A stretch of 64,000 nucleotides of DNA from Gammaproteobacteria bacterium (GCA_028284465.1 JANQRR010000017.1:91948-155947), one strand, 5' to 3'; numbered from the stretch's first letter, positions 36,465-46,195 are shown. Notes: generated by a model from the sequence alone, not told the origin. Numbers and translations are program-made.

Positions 36465-38186
36465 ATGACGCTAATACAAGCACACGGAGGTCAGCTGAAA
36501 AATTTATTGCTCCCAAAAAATCAATCTTTAAAATACCTTAATAACAAATGCCAGCAACTCTATCCATTAACATTGAATCATCGCCAATTATGTGACCTTG
36601 AATTATTAATGAATGGCGCATTCTCCCCACTTAATGGATTTATAACAAAACAAGATTATGATTCTGTGATCAAAACTATGCGCTTGCGTAATGGTACCAT
36701 TTGGCCAATACCGGTAACGTTAGATATCACCGAACAACAAGCCAATGTTATTAACATTGGTGATGAAATATCGTTATTAGATCAACAAGGATTGATGATT
36801 GCGGTCCTGCAAATTGAAGACAAATGGCGGCCAGATAAGCAATATGAAGCGCAACAAGTTTATAACACTACTGATCGGTATCATCCAAATGTAAAATATC
36901 TTTGTGAACAAGCTGGTAGTGTTTATTTGGGCGGTAAAATACTTGGGATTCAATCGCCACAACATTATGATTTCACTCATTTAAGGCATACGCCGCAACA
37001 ATTACGTGATTACTTTACCCAACACAAGTGGATTAATATTGTTGCTTTTCAAACTAGAAATCCTATTCACCGTGCTCATTATGAAATTACTTTGCGAGCA
37101 GCTAAAACCTTACATGCAAATCTGCTGATCCATCCGGTAGTTGGTGATACTAAAGTTGGTGATGTTGATCCATTTACTAGAGTACGATGTTATCAACACA
37201 TTATGCCCCACTATCCCGAAGGTCTTGCTAAACTTTCTTTACTGCAATTAGCCATGAGAATGGCTGGGGCAAAAGAAGCAGTGTGGCATGCCATCATTCG
37301 TAAAAATTATGGCTGTAATAATATCATTATTGGACGCGATCATGCAGGAATAGGTAAAGATAAAAATAATCAAGACTTTTACCCACCTTATGCTGCACAA
37401 AAACTAGTTGCTCAATTTGCAAAAGAACTACAAATTCATATGCTACCTTTTCAAGAAGTCGTGTATGTTAACGATCTCGCTACTTATATGCCAATTAATG
37501 AAGTTTCACGTGATCAGAAAACCTTAAAAATGAGTGGCACTACTGTCAGAGAGTATTTACAAAAAGGACGCGATATTCCAGCTTGGGTTTCCTATCCAGA
37601 AGTTATCAAAGAATTACAATACGTTTATCCACCACTTCATCAACAAGGATTTACTGTATTGTTAACAGGATTACCTGCTGCAGGCAAATCCACAATTGCG
37701 CAAGCACTTCAAACGAAATTATTAGCTATAGGTAGACGCAATATAACTCTGCTTGATGGTGATGTTATTCGTAACTATTTATCGCCCGAACTTGGGTTTA
37801 ATAAAACTGATCGTGACCTTAATATTCTTCGCGTTGGTTATATCGCCAAACAAATAAATTTTCATAAAGGCATAACCATTTGTGCTTTTATTGCACCTTA
37901 TCGCGAGACTCGTGATAAGGTCCGTAAAATGATCGCTGCAGTGGGTGGTTTTATTGAAGTATACGTTGCTACACCTCTAGAAATATGTATCAAACGCGAT
38001 TATAAAGGCTTATATAAAAAAGCTATGGATGGCACGATTGCAAATGTAACTGGAATATCCGATCCTTATGAAACACCACTTAATCCTGAAGTGATAATAA
38101 ACACAGCTGAATGTTCTATAGAACACGCCACAGAGCAAATCATATCAGCAATAAAAAAATTAGGGTATATTAGTGACAATTATTAG
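36465..38186 (+). CDS. Bifunctional sulfate adenylyltransferase / adenylylsulfate kinase
   Basis: A 573-residue fusion making PAPS from sulfate in two steps. The N-terminal ATP-sulfurylase (about 1-385) has a PUA-like opening (LIQAHGGQLKNLLL), the active-site QTRNPIHRAHYEIT, HPVVGDTKVGDVDP and the GRDHAG motif. The C-terminal APS kinase (about 395-573) has P-loop GLPAAGKSTIAQAL, FNKTDRDLNILRVG and FIAPYRETRDKVRKM. ATG 36465 gives the normal family start and has AGGAT 8 bases upstream; the frame is open further back through the palindrome. A sulfotransferase gene overlaps its end, and no sulfite-forming reductase genes are near. PAPS is therefore probably made as a sulfo-donor rather than for cysteine synthesis. 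Confidence 0.92.
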   Translation: MTLIQAHGGQLKNLLLPKNQSLKYLNNKCQQLYPLTLNHRQLCDLELLMNGAFSPLNGFITKQDYDSVIKTMRLRNGTIWPIPVTLDITEQQANVINIGDEISLLDQQGLMIAVLQIEDKWRPDKQYEAQQVYNTTDRYHPNVKYLCEQAGSVYLGGKILGIQSPQHYDFTHLRHTPQQLRDYFTQHKWINIVAFQTRNPIHRAHYEITLRAAKTLHANLLIHPVVGDTKVGDVDPFTRVRCYQHIMPHYPEGLAKLSLLQLAMRMAGAKEAVWHAIIRKNYGCNNIIIGRDHAGIGKDKNNQDFYPPYAAQKLVAQFAKELQIHMLPFQEVVYVNDLATYMPINEVSRDQKTLKMSGTTVREYLQKGRDIPAWVSYPEVIKELQYVYPPLHQQGFTVLLTGLPAAGKSTIAQALQTKLLAIGRRNITLLDGDVIRNYLSPELGFNKTDRDLNILRVGYIAKQINFHKGITICAFIAPYRETRDKVRKMIAAVGGFIEVYVATPLEICIKRDYKGLYKKAMDGTIANVTGISDPYETPLNPEVIINTAECSIEHATEQIISAIKKLGYISDNY

Positions 38187-39345
38187 CTTTGAAAAACTTA
38201 TTATAAAAAGCAAACCTGAAGACTGGGTTGAGCCTGCATGCAAACAATTTTTTTTACAATTAATAAATACTCTTAAAAATATAAAAGAAAGAAAAAAATA
38301 TTTAATAACATTATTTTTAGCGAATATAGTTAAAAGTGCATTACGCACCAACGCCATCATTAATGATGGCTTTCACAAACATCCGCAGATCCAAAATATT
38401 ACTATGGTAAAACCCGTTTTTATTGTTGGGCCACCTCGTACTGGCACAACAATTTTACACCATATGTTTGGTGCATTACCTGAATTTAACACCTTATCAC
38501 ATTGGGAAATGACTAACCCACCCAAACAACAAAGCTGGCTTGCAAAAGATCTAGCAATAACTTCTGCTTATTTTACTTTCTTCATACTTAAACAAATTAT
38601 GGGAAAAGAGTTTCTTGATTTTCACCCCATGTCTCTTATGAGGCCACAAGAATGCACGTTTATGTTACAAAATGCGGGTATTTTACCTTCGATATTTACT
38701 GCTTTCCCGCTATCACATGCTATTGACTTATATTCTGTATTAGATGCAACTGCTGCGTATCAGTATCACAAAAAACATTCACAATATATTTTATTCAATC
38801 AAAAAATAACAACTGCCAATAACACTAGAATGATCTTCAAAGATCCACATCACGCTAATTTTCTTACTTCAATTAATCATGTTTATCCCGATGCTATTTT
38901 TATCTGTACGCATCGTGATCCTTTGCAAACTGTTTATTCTACTTGTCGGTTGGCGTATTATTTACGTAAATTCACTATGAATAAGACTTACAATCAACAT
39001 AATAAAAAACATTTCGGTGCTGAAATGTTACAACTTATCAATTTATTACTGCAAAAATGGTTTACCTTTAGTAGCGAAATACAAAAAAAACAACCTGACA
39101 GAATTATTAATATTTCACAAAAAGAATTAAAACAAAATCCGGAGGCCGTATTCAAAAATTTATATCACACATTTGACTTACAATGGCAACCGCAAAATCT
39201 TAAAATTTTACAAAAGGTATCAAATAACATAAGTAAAAACGAACCGAAAACTTCTAATGATCATTTAGAAGATTTCGGCATAGAACCTGAAAAAATAAAA
39301 AATGCGTTGGCTTGGTATTACCAGGCTTATGCTGAATATTTATAA
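38173..39345 (+). CDS. PAPS-dependent sulfotransferase family protein
   Basis: A 390-residue sulfotransferase-fold protein. The 5'-phosphosulfate-binding loop is FIVGPPRTGTTILHHMFG (about 78-95) and the 3'-phosphate site is in IFICTHRDPLQTVYSTCRL (about 235-253). ISQKELKQNPEAVFKNLY near 320 is also typical of the PF13469-type sulfotransferases. The start is GTG at 38173, overlapping the PAPS-synthase gene by 14 bases, with AGGG about 7 bases upstream. Together they form a self-contained sulfation cassette. The acceptor could be a lipid, glycan or small metabolite; nothing in the window identifies it. Composition is more A-rich than nearby housekeeping genes, consistent with acquisition. Its end overlaps yheS by 6 bases. 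Confidence 0.85.
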   Translation: MTIISFEKLIIKSKPEDWVEPACKQFFLQLINTLKNIKERKKYLITLFLANIVKSALRTNAIINDGFHKHPQIQNITMVKPVFIVGPPRTGTTILHHMFGALPEFNTLSHWEMTNPPKQQSWLAKDLAITSAYFTFFILKQIMGKEFLDFHPMSLMRPQECTFMLQNAGILPSIFTAFPLSHAIDLYSVLDATAAYQYHKKHSQYILFNQKITTANNTRMIFKDPHHANFLTSINHVYPDAIFICTHRDPLQTVYSTCRLAYYLRKFTMNKTYNQHNKKHFGAEMLQLINLLLQKWFTFSSEIQKKQPDRIINISQKELKQNPEAVFKNLYHTFDLQWQPQNLKILQKVSNNISKNEPKTSNDHLEDFGIEPEKIKNALAWYYQAYAEYL

Positions 39346-40914
39346 TTTCCGCTGGCTTAACCACCGTTGATAATCGTTAAGATCACCATCGAAATCCGTT
39401 ACTTTATTATCTGCAACTAACCAAAATTCATTGACTGTGCTGCGTAGCAAATGCCGATCATGGGTGATCACGACTAAAGTGCCTTGATAACTTTGTAACG
39501 CCATCATTAACGCTTCGCGCATATCGAGGTCAAGATGGTTAGTCGGTTCATCAAGCAATAACAAATTTGGTCGTTGCCAAACGATTAATGCCAATGCTAA
39601 CCGTGCTTTTTCTCCACCAGAAAATTTGCTCACTGGGTTTAATACTTTATCGCCGCTAAAAGCAAAACCACCTAAAAAACTTCTTAGTTCTTGCGGTTTT
39701 TTATTCGGTGCAAGTTTTAGCATATGTTCAAGCGCGCTAACAGCAAGATCTAATTGCTCTAATTGATGTTGTGCAAAATAACCAATCTTCGTTGCCTGAT
39801 GCACAATACATTCACCGGCCAACACTGATAGTTCCCCAGCTAAAGTTTTCACAAACGTCGATTTGCCCGCACCATTTGGCCCAAGCAAACCAATCCGCGC
39901 GCCATGAAACAATGATTGATTAATATTGCTTAATACCGATTGTTGCTCATAACCAACATTGACATGATCTAATTTGATCAATGGGTTTGGCTGTTGTTCA
40001 GGCGTCAGAAATTCAAAATAAAACGCTGAATCTTCTTGTGCCGCTGCAGTGATCTCTAAGCGTGAAATCGCTTTCAAACGACTTTGCGCTTGCTTGGCTT
40101 TGGTTGCCTTAACACGAAAACGATTGACGAATTTCATCATATGGGCAATTTTAGCTTGTTGTTTTTTATGCGTTGCATTTTGCAAAGCAATTGCTCGCGC
40201 ACGTTGTTCTTCAAATGCTGAATAATCACCGCTATAGATTTTCATATTATTGTGCTCAATGTGAATTATATGAGTCACCACACCATCAAGAAAATCACGG
40301 TCGTGAGAAATTAATAACAATGTTCCAGGATAATGCTTAAGCCATTTTTCCAGCCAAATAATAGCATCTAAGTCAAGGTGATTAGTCGGCTCGTCTAATA
40401 ATAATAAATCAGCTGGACACATTAAGCATCTCGCTAAATTTAAACGCATGCGCCAACCACCAGAAAATGTTTTTACCGCTTGTTGTTGCGAAATTGCAGA
40501 AAATCCTAAGCCTGCTAAAATTTTCGCAGCACGAGCAGGCGCAGCATAGCCATCAATATCAGCCATGCGCATGTGTAAACGCATGATCATTTCCATATCA
40601 TTTGTTTGTTCGGCAATAACAAGTTGTTCTTCAATTGCTTGCAACTCAAGATCACCTTGTAACACATAATCAATAGCACTGATCGCTAGCGCTGGTGTTT
40701 CTTGCTGTAAGTGAGCAATGCGTAATTTATTTTGCTTTTCGATTGAACCCGCTGAAACTTCTAATTCACCCAGAATAGCCGCAAAAAAACTCGATTTGCC
40801 ACTACCATTTGCACCAACTAAACCAATTTTTTGTTTGCCAAAAATACTGAGGCTTACATTTTTGAGTAATGTTTGTTGGTCGCGATCTAAAGCAACATTA
40901 TGTAATTGAATCAT
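39340..40914 (-). CDS. yheS: ABC-F family ATPase YheS, lacking the C-terminal extension
   Basis: A 524-residue duplicated ABC ATPase without membrane segments. Domain 1 has Walker A GLVGANGSGKSSFF, signature FSGGWRMRLNLARCL and Walker B LLLLDEPTNHLDLDAIIWLE. Domain 2 has LLGPNGAGKSTFV, FSGGEKARLALAL and the same DEPTNHLDLD motif. The linker FRVKATKAKQAQSRLKAISR matches ABC-F proteins, which act at the ribosome. The sequence aligns closely with E. coli YheS from end to end except that it stops at LNDYQRWLSQ, missing the roughly 100-residue charged tail. It is monocistronic. Confidence 0.93.
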   Translation of the reverse strand: MIQLHNVALDRDQQTLLKNVSLSIFGKQKIGLVGANGSGKSSFFAAILGELEVSAGSIEKQNKLRIAHLQQETPALAISAIDYVLQGDLELQAIEEQLVIAEQTNDMEMIMRLHMRMADIDGYAAPARAAKILAGLGFSAISQQQAVKTFSGGWRMRLNLARCLMCPADLLLLDEPTNHLDLDAIIWLEKWLKHYPGTLLLISHDRDFLDGVVTHIIHIEHNNMKIYSGDYSAFEEQRARAIALQNATHKKQQAKIAHMMKFVNRFRVKATKAKQAQSRLKAISRLEITAAAQEDSAFYFEFLTPEQQPNPLIKLDHVNVGYEQQSVLSNINQSLFHGARIGLLGPNGAGKSTFVKTLAGELSVLAGECIVHQATKIGYFAQHQLEQLDLAVSALEHMLKLAPNKKPQELRSFLGGFAFSGDKVLNPVSKFSGGEKARLALALIVWQRPNLLLLDEPTNHLDLDMREALMMALQSYQGTLVVITHDRHLLRSTVNEFWLVADNKVTDFDGDLNDYQRWLSQRKL

Positions 40915-40929
40915 GATAAAAACCCTTTG

Positions 40930-41005
40930 TCTTCAGTACGTTATACACTAATAAAAATGAAAAATACGCTTGGATTAGCGTAGCTAACAAGTGCGTACTG
41001 AAAGA
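40930..41005. repeat. Nested inverted repeats between yheS and uvrD
   Basis: TCTTCAGTACG (40930-40940) is mirrored by CGTACTGAAAGA (40994-41005) with one bulged base. Inside lies a smaller hairpin TACGCT-N6-AGCGTA (40965-40982). The region separates divergent yheS and uvrD. No gene or convincing promoter was identified in the remaining 40915-41213 gap. Confidence 0.5.
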
Positions 41006-41213
41006 CGAGGATCTTTACCGTATGCATAAGCCATGCAACCGCTTGCAGGAATTTGATGATTGTATGTTACATAACTTAGCATGATTGAAAACTCTATTAA
41101 AAAGTAAGTTTTATTATATTAGAAATTTAAGTTTTGGTCAATAATCTTTACTGCTGTCGAATTTCATTTAGATTCCAGTTACAATGTCGCCAAATCGAAC
41201 TCATGGAGCACAA

Positions 41214-43382
41214 ATGGACGTTTCGAATATTCTCAATGAATTAAATAGTGCGCAGCGCGAAGTCGTGGCTGCCGCACCTAATAATATGTTAGTGCTAGCC
41301 GGTGCTGGTAGCGGTAAAACTCGAGTGTTAGTGCATCGAATTGCTTGGTTACTTGAAGCAGAACATTATTCACCATACAGTATTATGGCAGTTACTTTTA
41401 CCAATAAAGCAGCTGCAGAAATGCGTGGCCGCTTAGAACAATTACTGGGCCATGCGGTGCAAGGCATGTGGGTTGGTACTTTTCATGGTTTAGCACATCG
41501 ATTGCTACGTGCGCATTGGCAAGATGCTGGTTTGCCGGAACATTTTCAAATTCTTGATTCTGAAGATCAACAGCGTTTAATTCGCCGAGTAATTAAATCA
41601 CTCAATATTGATGACTCGCAATGGTCACCAAAACAAGCGCAATGGTATATCAACGGCAAAAAAGATGAAGGCTTGCGGCCCGATCAAATTAAAACAGGCG
41701 AAGATCCGTATGCCCGTAACATGGTACGAATTTATCAAGCGTATGAAGAAGCTTGCCAGCTCGCTGGCTTAGTTGATTTTGCAGAATTATTATTGCGTGC
41801 GTATGAATTATGTCGTGACAATGCCGAGTTATTAGCACATTACCAACAACGTTTTCGTTATCTATTAGTTGATGAATTTCAAGATACTAACGCGATCCAA
41901 TACGCTTGGTTATGTTTGCTAATGCATGATCATAATCATTTGATGGCTGTTGGTGATGATGATCAATCAATCTATGGTTGGCGTGGTGCCAAAATTGAAA
42001 ATATTCATCGCCTTAGCCATGATCTCCCTAACACTAAAGTATATCGTTTAGAACAAAACTATCGTTCTACTGGCACGATTTTAAAAGCCGCTAATGCTTT
42101 AATTCAACATAATGGTGAACGTTTAGGTAAAGACTTATGGACTGAACACGGTGATGGTGAACCCATTGCGGTGTATGCTGCATTCAATGAAATTGATGAA
42201 GCACGGTTTGTGGTCCAACAAATTAAACATTTCTTAGAAAAAGGTGATCGTCAACGCAGTGATTTTGCCATTGTTTATCGATCGAATGCACAATCACGTG
42301 TGCTTGAAGAAGCATTAATGCAAATGAGTATTCCTTATCGTGTATACGGCGGCTTACGCTTTTTTGAGCGCGCTGAAATTAAAGATTCTCTAGCTTATTT
42401 ACGTTTGCTAGTGAATCGTGATGATGATGCAGCGTTTGAACGTATTGTTAATGTGCCAACACGCGGGATCGGCCAACAAACATTAAATAAACTCCGCGCT
42501 TATAATCGTGAACATGGCGTATCTTTATGGCGTGCTTGTTGTGAAATGATCGCCGCTCAAACGTTTGCCGCACGTACTCAAAATGCTTTAGTCGCATTTT
42601 TAAAACTCATTGATGAATTAACAGAAAATAGTCGAGCATTATCGCTAGCAGAACAAATGGAATATGTGATCACTGGTAGTGGTTTACAAGCACATTTTGA
42701 GCGTGATAAATCGGAAAAAGGCCGCGGGCGTTTAGAAAACTTAGAAGAATTAGTCAGCGCCGCTCGACAATTTACACCTGAAGATCAGGAATTACCGATT
42801 TTAGCTGCATTTTTAGCGCACGCTGTGCTTGAATCTGGCGAAGGCCAAGCTGAAGAATTCACCGACTACGTACAAATGATGACATTGCATGCAGCTAAAG
42901 GTTTAGAATTTCCAATCGTATTTATCTGCGGCTTAGAAGAAAAATTATTCCCTCATGAAATGTCACGCCAAGATCCAGTGAAATTAGAAGAAGAGCGTCG
43001 TTTGTGTTATGTCGGGATCACTCGTGCAATGGAAAAATTATATTGCTGTTATGCAGAACGACGCAGCTTACATGGCCGTGATGAATATCATCGACCCTCA
43101 CGTTTTCTCACTGAATTGCCCGCTGAATGTATTAATGAGATCCGCATGCGTAGTCAAGTGCGACGTCCTCTTAGTGCTCGTGCAACTTCAGTAAAACCTC
43201 AAACGATCAGTACAGATAGTCATGGTTTGGCAATTGGCCAACGTGTCAAACATAAAAGTTTTGGTGAAGGTGTGGTTTTAAGTAGTGAAGGCCAAGGTGC
43301 ACACGCGCGCGTGCAGGTACACTTTGCAGAACATGGTAGCAAATGGTTAGTAGCAGCGTATGCTAACCTTGAAACTGCTTAG
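41214..43382 (+). CDS. uvrD: DNA helicase II (UvrD)
   Basis: A 722-residue superfamily 1 helicase acting in nucleotide-excision and mismatch repair. Motif I is LAGAGSGKTRVLVHRIAWL, motif Ia TFTNKAAAEMRGRL, motif II VDEFQDTNAIQYAW, motif III GDDDQSIYGWRGA, motif IV LEQNYRSTG, motif V MTLHAAKGLEFP and motif VI YVGITRAMEKL. The C-terminal Tudor-like tail (RVKHKSFGEGVVLSSEGQG) is the RNA-polymerase-interacting end of UvrD. ATG 41214 follows GGAGC by 5 bases and yields the family start MDVSNILNELN; the frame extends to 41184. Confidence 0.96.
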   Translation: MDVSNILNELNSAQREVVAAAPNNMLVLAGAGSGKTRVLVHRIAWLLEAEHYSPYSIMAVTFTNKAAAEMRGRLEQLLGHAVQGMWVGTFHGLAHRLLRAHWQDAGLPEHFQILDSEDQQRLIRRVIKSLNIDDSQWSPKQAQWYINGKKDEGLRPDQIKTGEDPYARNMVRIYQAYEEACQLAGLVDFAELLLRAYELCRDNAELLAHYQQRFRYLLVDEFQDTNAIQYAWLCLLMHDHNHLMAVGDDDQSIYGWRGAKIENIHRLSHDLPNTKVYRLEQNYRSTGTILKAANALIQHNGERLGKDLWTEHGDGEPIAVYAAFNEIDEARFVVQQIKHFLEKGDRQRSDFAIVYRSNAQSRVLEEALMQMSIPYRVYGGLRFFERAEIKDSLAYLRLLVNRDDDAAFERIVNVPTRGIGQQTLNKLRAYNREHGVSLWRACCEMIAAQTFAARTQNALVAFLKLIDELTENSRALSLAEQMEYVITGSGLQAHFERDKSEKGRGRLENLEELVSAARQFTPEDQELPILAAFLAHAVLESGEGQAEEFTDYVQMMTLHAAKGLEFPIVFICGLEEKLFPHEMSRQDPVKLEEERRLCYVGITRAMEKLYCCYAERRSLHGRDEYHRPSRFLTELPAECINEIRMRSQVRRPLSARATSVKPQTISTDSHGLAIGQRVKHKSFGEGVVLSSEGQGAHARVQVHFAEHGSKWLVAAYANLETA

Positions 43383-43385
43383 GCA

Positions 43386-43422
43386 CTGGATTGCTTCGTC
43401 GTTGCACTCCTCGCAATGACGA
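43386..43422 (+). repeat. Dispersed GGATTGCTTCGTC...CTCGCAATGACG element, copy 2
   Basis: A 37-base copy matching 12209-12245 except for one base (GTTGCAC for GTTACAC). It fills the gap between the convergent uvrD and membrane-protein genes. Confidence 0.85.
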
Positions 43423-43425
43423 ATA

Positions 43426-44220
43426 TTACCAAACTGAAAATAATTTTTTTAATGATCGATCGATGGGAGCATCAGGATCGTTAGCATGCTTAACTAAATC
43501 ACAATACTGTACGTAGATCATGCTAATGATTAAAGTAATGTAAACACTTGAGAGGATAGTATGCACTGTTAGTTGATATGCTAAAACATTCGTTATATGG
43601 CTCGTGATCAGAAAATCATGCGCCCAGCGATGTAACCAATAAATTATAGTTAAGAAAATAAATAACGGTATAAATAAAACCAACGTACTACGCCACCAGC
43701 GTCCCCACACTAAATCACACGTGCGCCAGAAACCTTCATACCATTTACGCTTTTCAAACACGATGACTGGTATGTAGAATTGTAAAATTACAGTAAAAAT
43801 AATACCCGGAATAACAAAAAAGATGAAACTCGCCACAATCACTAAAGCTGAAAAAATCATTGCCATCAATAACGTCAGAAAAATGTCTGCAGGACAAACA
43901 AAGCTCGCTTTCATGGTGATATTTTTTTCGCGATGAGCGACACGATTAACTTGGTGAAACATTATAGCGAAAAACATATAAGGAATAATAAAGTAAAAAG
44001 GTAAAGCCCACCAATGTTGATCAGCTTTATCAAAAGAAACAATTAAGCCAGCGGTGGGGTCAACTTCGGCAAAAAATATAATTGCAAATAAGGTGGTAAG
44101 GCCAACAAGGATCACTGCTAGAAATAGTAATCTTGGAAAACTTCGCAACCATAAACTAATACCTTCAACTATTACACTAAAGATAGAACGTTGCTCAACA
44201 GCTGTTTCCATGTTGCTCAT
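43426..44220 (-). CDS. Uncharacterised multipass membrane protein
   Basis: A 264-residue protein with about six membrane segments: LLFLAVILVGLTTLFAIIFF, WALPFYFIIPYMFFAIMF, LTLLMAMIFSALVIVASFIF with FVIPGIIFTVILQFYIPVIV, LVLFIPLFIFLTIIYWLH, and LSSVYITLIISMIYVQYC. Between segments 4 and 5 lies FEKRKWYEGFWRTCDLVWGR, a pattern common in YciC/DUF-type inner-membrane proteins with a proline-rich IPGI turn. I do not recognise a specific family and see no transporter or enzyme motif. It is monocistronic or transcribed after comM; the gap to comM is 53 bases on the same strand. Confidence 0.8.
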   Translation of the reverse strand: MSNMETAVEQRSIFSVIVEGISLWLRSFPRLLFLAVILVGLTTLFAIIFFAEVDPTAGLIVSFDKADQHWWALPFYFIIPYMFFAIMFHQVNRVAHREKNITMKASFVCPADIFLTLLMAMIFSALVIVASFIFFVIPGIIFTVILQFYIPVIVFEKRKWYEGFWRTCDLVWGRWWRSTLVLFIPLFIFLTIIYWLHRWAHDFLITSHITNVLAYQLTVHTILSSVYITLIISMIYVQYCDLVKHANDPDAPIDRSLKKLFSVW

Positions 44221-44273
44221 CCTTCAGCCAAAATACAATTTGACAACAAATTCTTATACTATCTGAATTTGAG

Positions 44274-45779
44274 CTATACGCGCAAGACTTTTTGTCGATA
44301 GCTTAAAGCTTCCGTTAAATGATCGGCTTTAATAGAATCTTGCTCAGCAAGATCAGCGATTGTACGTGCTACTTTTATCAATCGATGGCAAGCTCGAGCG
44401 GAAAGATCTAAACGTTTAATTGCTTGTGCTAATAATGCTTTTTCTCGATCACCTAATGCACAAAAACGCTTTCTCGCATCATTATCAAGTTCACTATTTA
44501 ATTTACCACAACGTTGTAATTGTTTATCACGCGCTTGGCATACTCGTTGTCGCACTTTCGCACTTGATTCATTATTAACGGGGGTTTGTAACAACACTTC
44601 ATCAGATAATTTATCAACATTGACATGCAAATCAATCCGATCGAACAATGGCCCTGAGATCCGCGCTTGATAACGTTGCACTTGTTGCTCGGTACAACGA
44701 CAAAGCTGGCGCTGATCAGTTAAGTTACCACAAGGGCAGGGATTCATTGCAGCAATCAATTGAAATTTTGCTGGAAACTGTACTTGTCGTGCCGCGCGCG
44801 AGACATTGATATAGCCTGATCCTAAAGGCTCACGCAAAGAATCTAAAACATGACGACTAAATTCTGGCAATTCATCTAAAAATAAAATACCTTGATGAGC
44901 TAATGATATTTCTCCTGGACGAGGAATGCTGCCACCACCGACTAAAGCGACACTCGAAGCAGTATGATGTGGTGCACGAAATGGTCGTTTACGCCAGTAT
45001 GACGTGTTAAATTTAGTTTGGGCGATGGATGCAATGGCAGCAACTTCCAAGGCTTGCTGCTCTGTTAGTGGCGGTAAAATACCGGGTAACCGTTGTGCTA
45101 ACATAGTTTTGCCAGTACCAGGCGGCCCTACCATCAACATGCTATGACCACCTGCAGCAGCAATTTCCAAACCGCGTTTTGCTTGGCTTTGCCCATGTAC
45201 ATCCGTTAAATCAGGATAATGCACTGTGGTTGGCAATTGCGTACTAACGTTAATAACGGTTAATTTTTGTTGTTCAGTTAAATGTGCACAAACATCTAAT
45301 AAATGTTTTGCTGACAATACTTCAATATCGTCAATCAATGCCGCTTCAGCGGCATTATCGGCAGCAACAATAATTTTACGTTTTTGATCGTGTTGGGTTG
45401 CTAATGCAAATGGCAACATCCCTCGCACTGATCGCAATTCACCAGACAGTGCTAATTCTCCAGCAAATTCATACTCTGTTAATGTTGGTAAGGGAATTTG
45501 TTTTGATGCGGCTAAGATCCCCAAAGCAATCGCTAAATCAAACCGCCCACCTTCTTTAGGTAGATCTGCTGGCGCCAAGTTAACAACGATCCGGCTGATG
45601 GGAAATTCAAAATTAGCATTTAAAATTGCACTGCGCACACGATGCTTACTTTCTTTAACTACAGTTTCTGGTAAGCCAACAATAGCTAACCCAGGCATTC
45701 CTTTTGTTAAGTGCGTTTCTACTGTAACCAACGGTGCATCTATACCACAACTTGCACGACTATAAGTGATCGCTAACAT
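44274..45779 (-). CDS. comM: YifB/ComM-family Mg-chelatase-like AAA+ protein
   Basis: A 501-residue protein. The N-terminal Lon-protease-like ChlI domain (about 1-170) reads LVTVETHLTKGMPGLAIVGLPE. The central Mg-chelatase AAA+ domain has Walker A MVGPPGTGKTMLAQRLPGIL (near 215) and Walker B ILFLDELPEFSRHVLD. The cysteine cluster CPCGNLTDQRQLCRC (near 345) is typical. The C-terminal helical lid contains SARACHRLIKVARTIADL. ComM is a branch-migration helicase that extends heteroduplex during natural transformation. ubiK lies upstream on the same strand, a common gammaproteobacterial neighbourhood. Confidence 0.95.
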   Translation of the reverse strand: MLAITYSRASCGIDAPLVTVETHLTKGMPGLAIVGLPETVVKESKHRVRSAILNANFEFPISRIVVNLAPADLPKEGGRFDLAIALGILAASKQIPLPTLTEYEFAGELALSGELRSVRGMLPFALATQHDQKRKIIVAADNAAEAALIDDIEVLSAKHLLDVCAHLTEQQKLTVINVSTQLPTTVHYPDLTDVHGQSQAKRGLEIAAAGGHSMLMVGPPGTGKTMLAQRLPGILPPLTEQQALEVAAIASIAQTKFNTSYWRKRPFRAPHHTASSVALVGGGSIPRPGEISLAHQGILFLDELPEFSRHVLDSLREPLGSGYINVSRAARQVQFPAKFQLIAAMNPCPCGNLTDQRQLCRCTEQQVQRYQARISGPLFDRIDLHVNVDKLSDEVLLQTPVNNESSAKVRQRVCQARDKQLQRCGKLNSELDNDARKRFCALGDREKALLAQAIKRLDLSARACHRLIKVARTIADLAEQDSIKADHLTEALSYRQKVLRV

Positions 45780-45928
45780 AATATTACTTTTAAATCATTA
45801 TTAAAATTATGATAATAACTGAGCTAGCGGTGACAAAAATAGAGGAGATCTCGACATTGATTGCCAGTGAATACTGGCATTATGACACTACTATTTAAAT
45901 CAAATGTCTTAGTTAGACAATGAATTAA

Positions 45929-46195
45929 TTATTTTTTATCTTTATTTTTTTGCAAATACTTCGCTTCTAGTTCACTAATATGTTTTTCTAATTTTGCTAA
46001 TTTTGCACGGGTTCGTTCAAGCACATTTTTTTGTACATCAAATTCTTCACGGGTAATTAAATCTAATTTGGATAGTACCGATTGTAATGCTTCACGAATT
46101 TTTTTTTCTAAATTTTTTTCCGTTTTGCGTAGTGATTCAGGCAGTGCTTCATAAAGATGTTTAGCGACTTGTTCTAAATGCTCCAGTTTACTCAT
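45929..46195 (-). CDS. ubiK: Ubiquinone biosynthesis accessory factor UbiK (BMFP family)
   Basis: An 88-residue YqiC/BMFP protein, the typical length. The N terminus has an amphipathic helix (LEHLEQVAKHLYEALPESLR). The rest is a long coiled coil with the conserved LDLITREEFDVQKNVLERTRAKL segment, which mediates trimerisation. UbiK helps UbiJ-dependent ubiquinone synthesis. The C-terminal KNKDKK is a charged tail. GGAGAT precedes the ATG. A TGCCAGT-GAAT-ACTGGCA hairpin lies downstream near 45870 but lacks a T tract. Confidence 0.93.
   Translation of the reverse strand: MSKLEHLEQVAKHLYEALPESLRKTEKNLEKKIREALQSVLSKLDLITREEFDVQKNVLERTRAKLAKLEKHISELEAKYLQKNKDKK

Noticed and set aside
36353-36541. 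Small plus-strand gene upstream of the sulfurylase
   Set aside because: The frame crosses the GC-rich palindrome, overlaps the sulfurylase start in another frame and has no ribosome site.
45858-45885. Rho-independent terminator after ubiK
   Set aside because: The TGCCAGT/ACTGGCA hairpin has only seven pairs and is not followed by a T tract on either strand.
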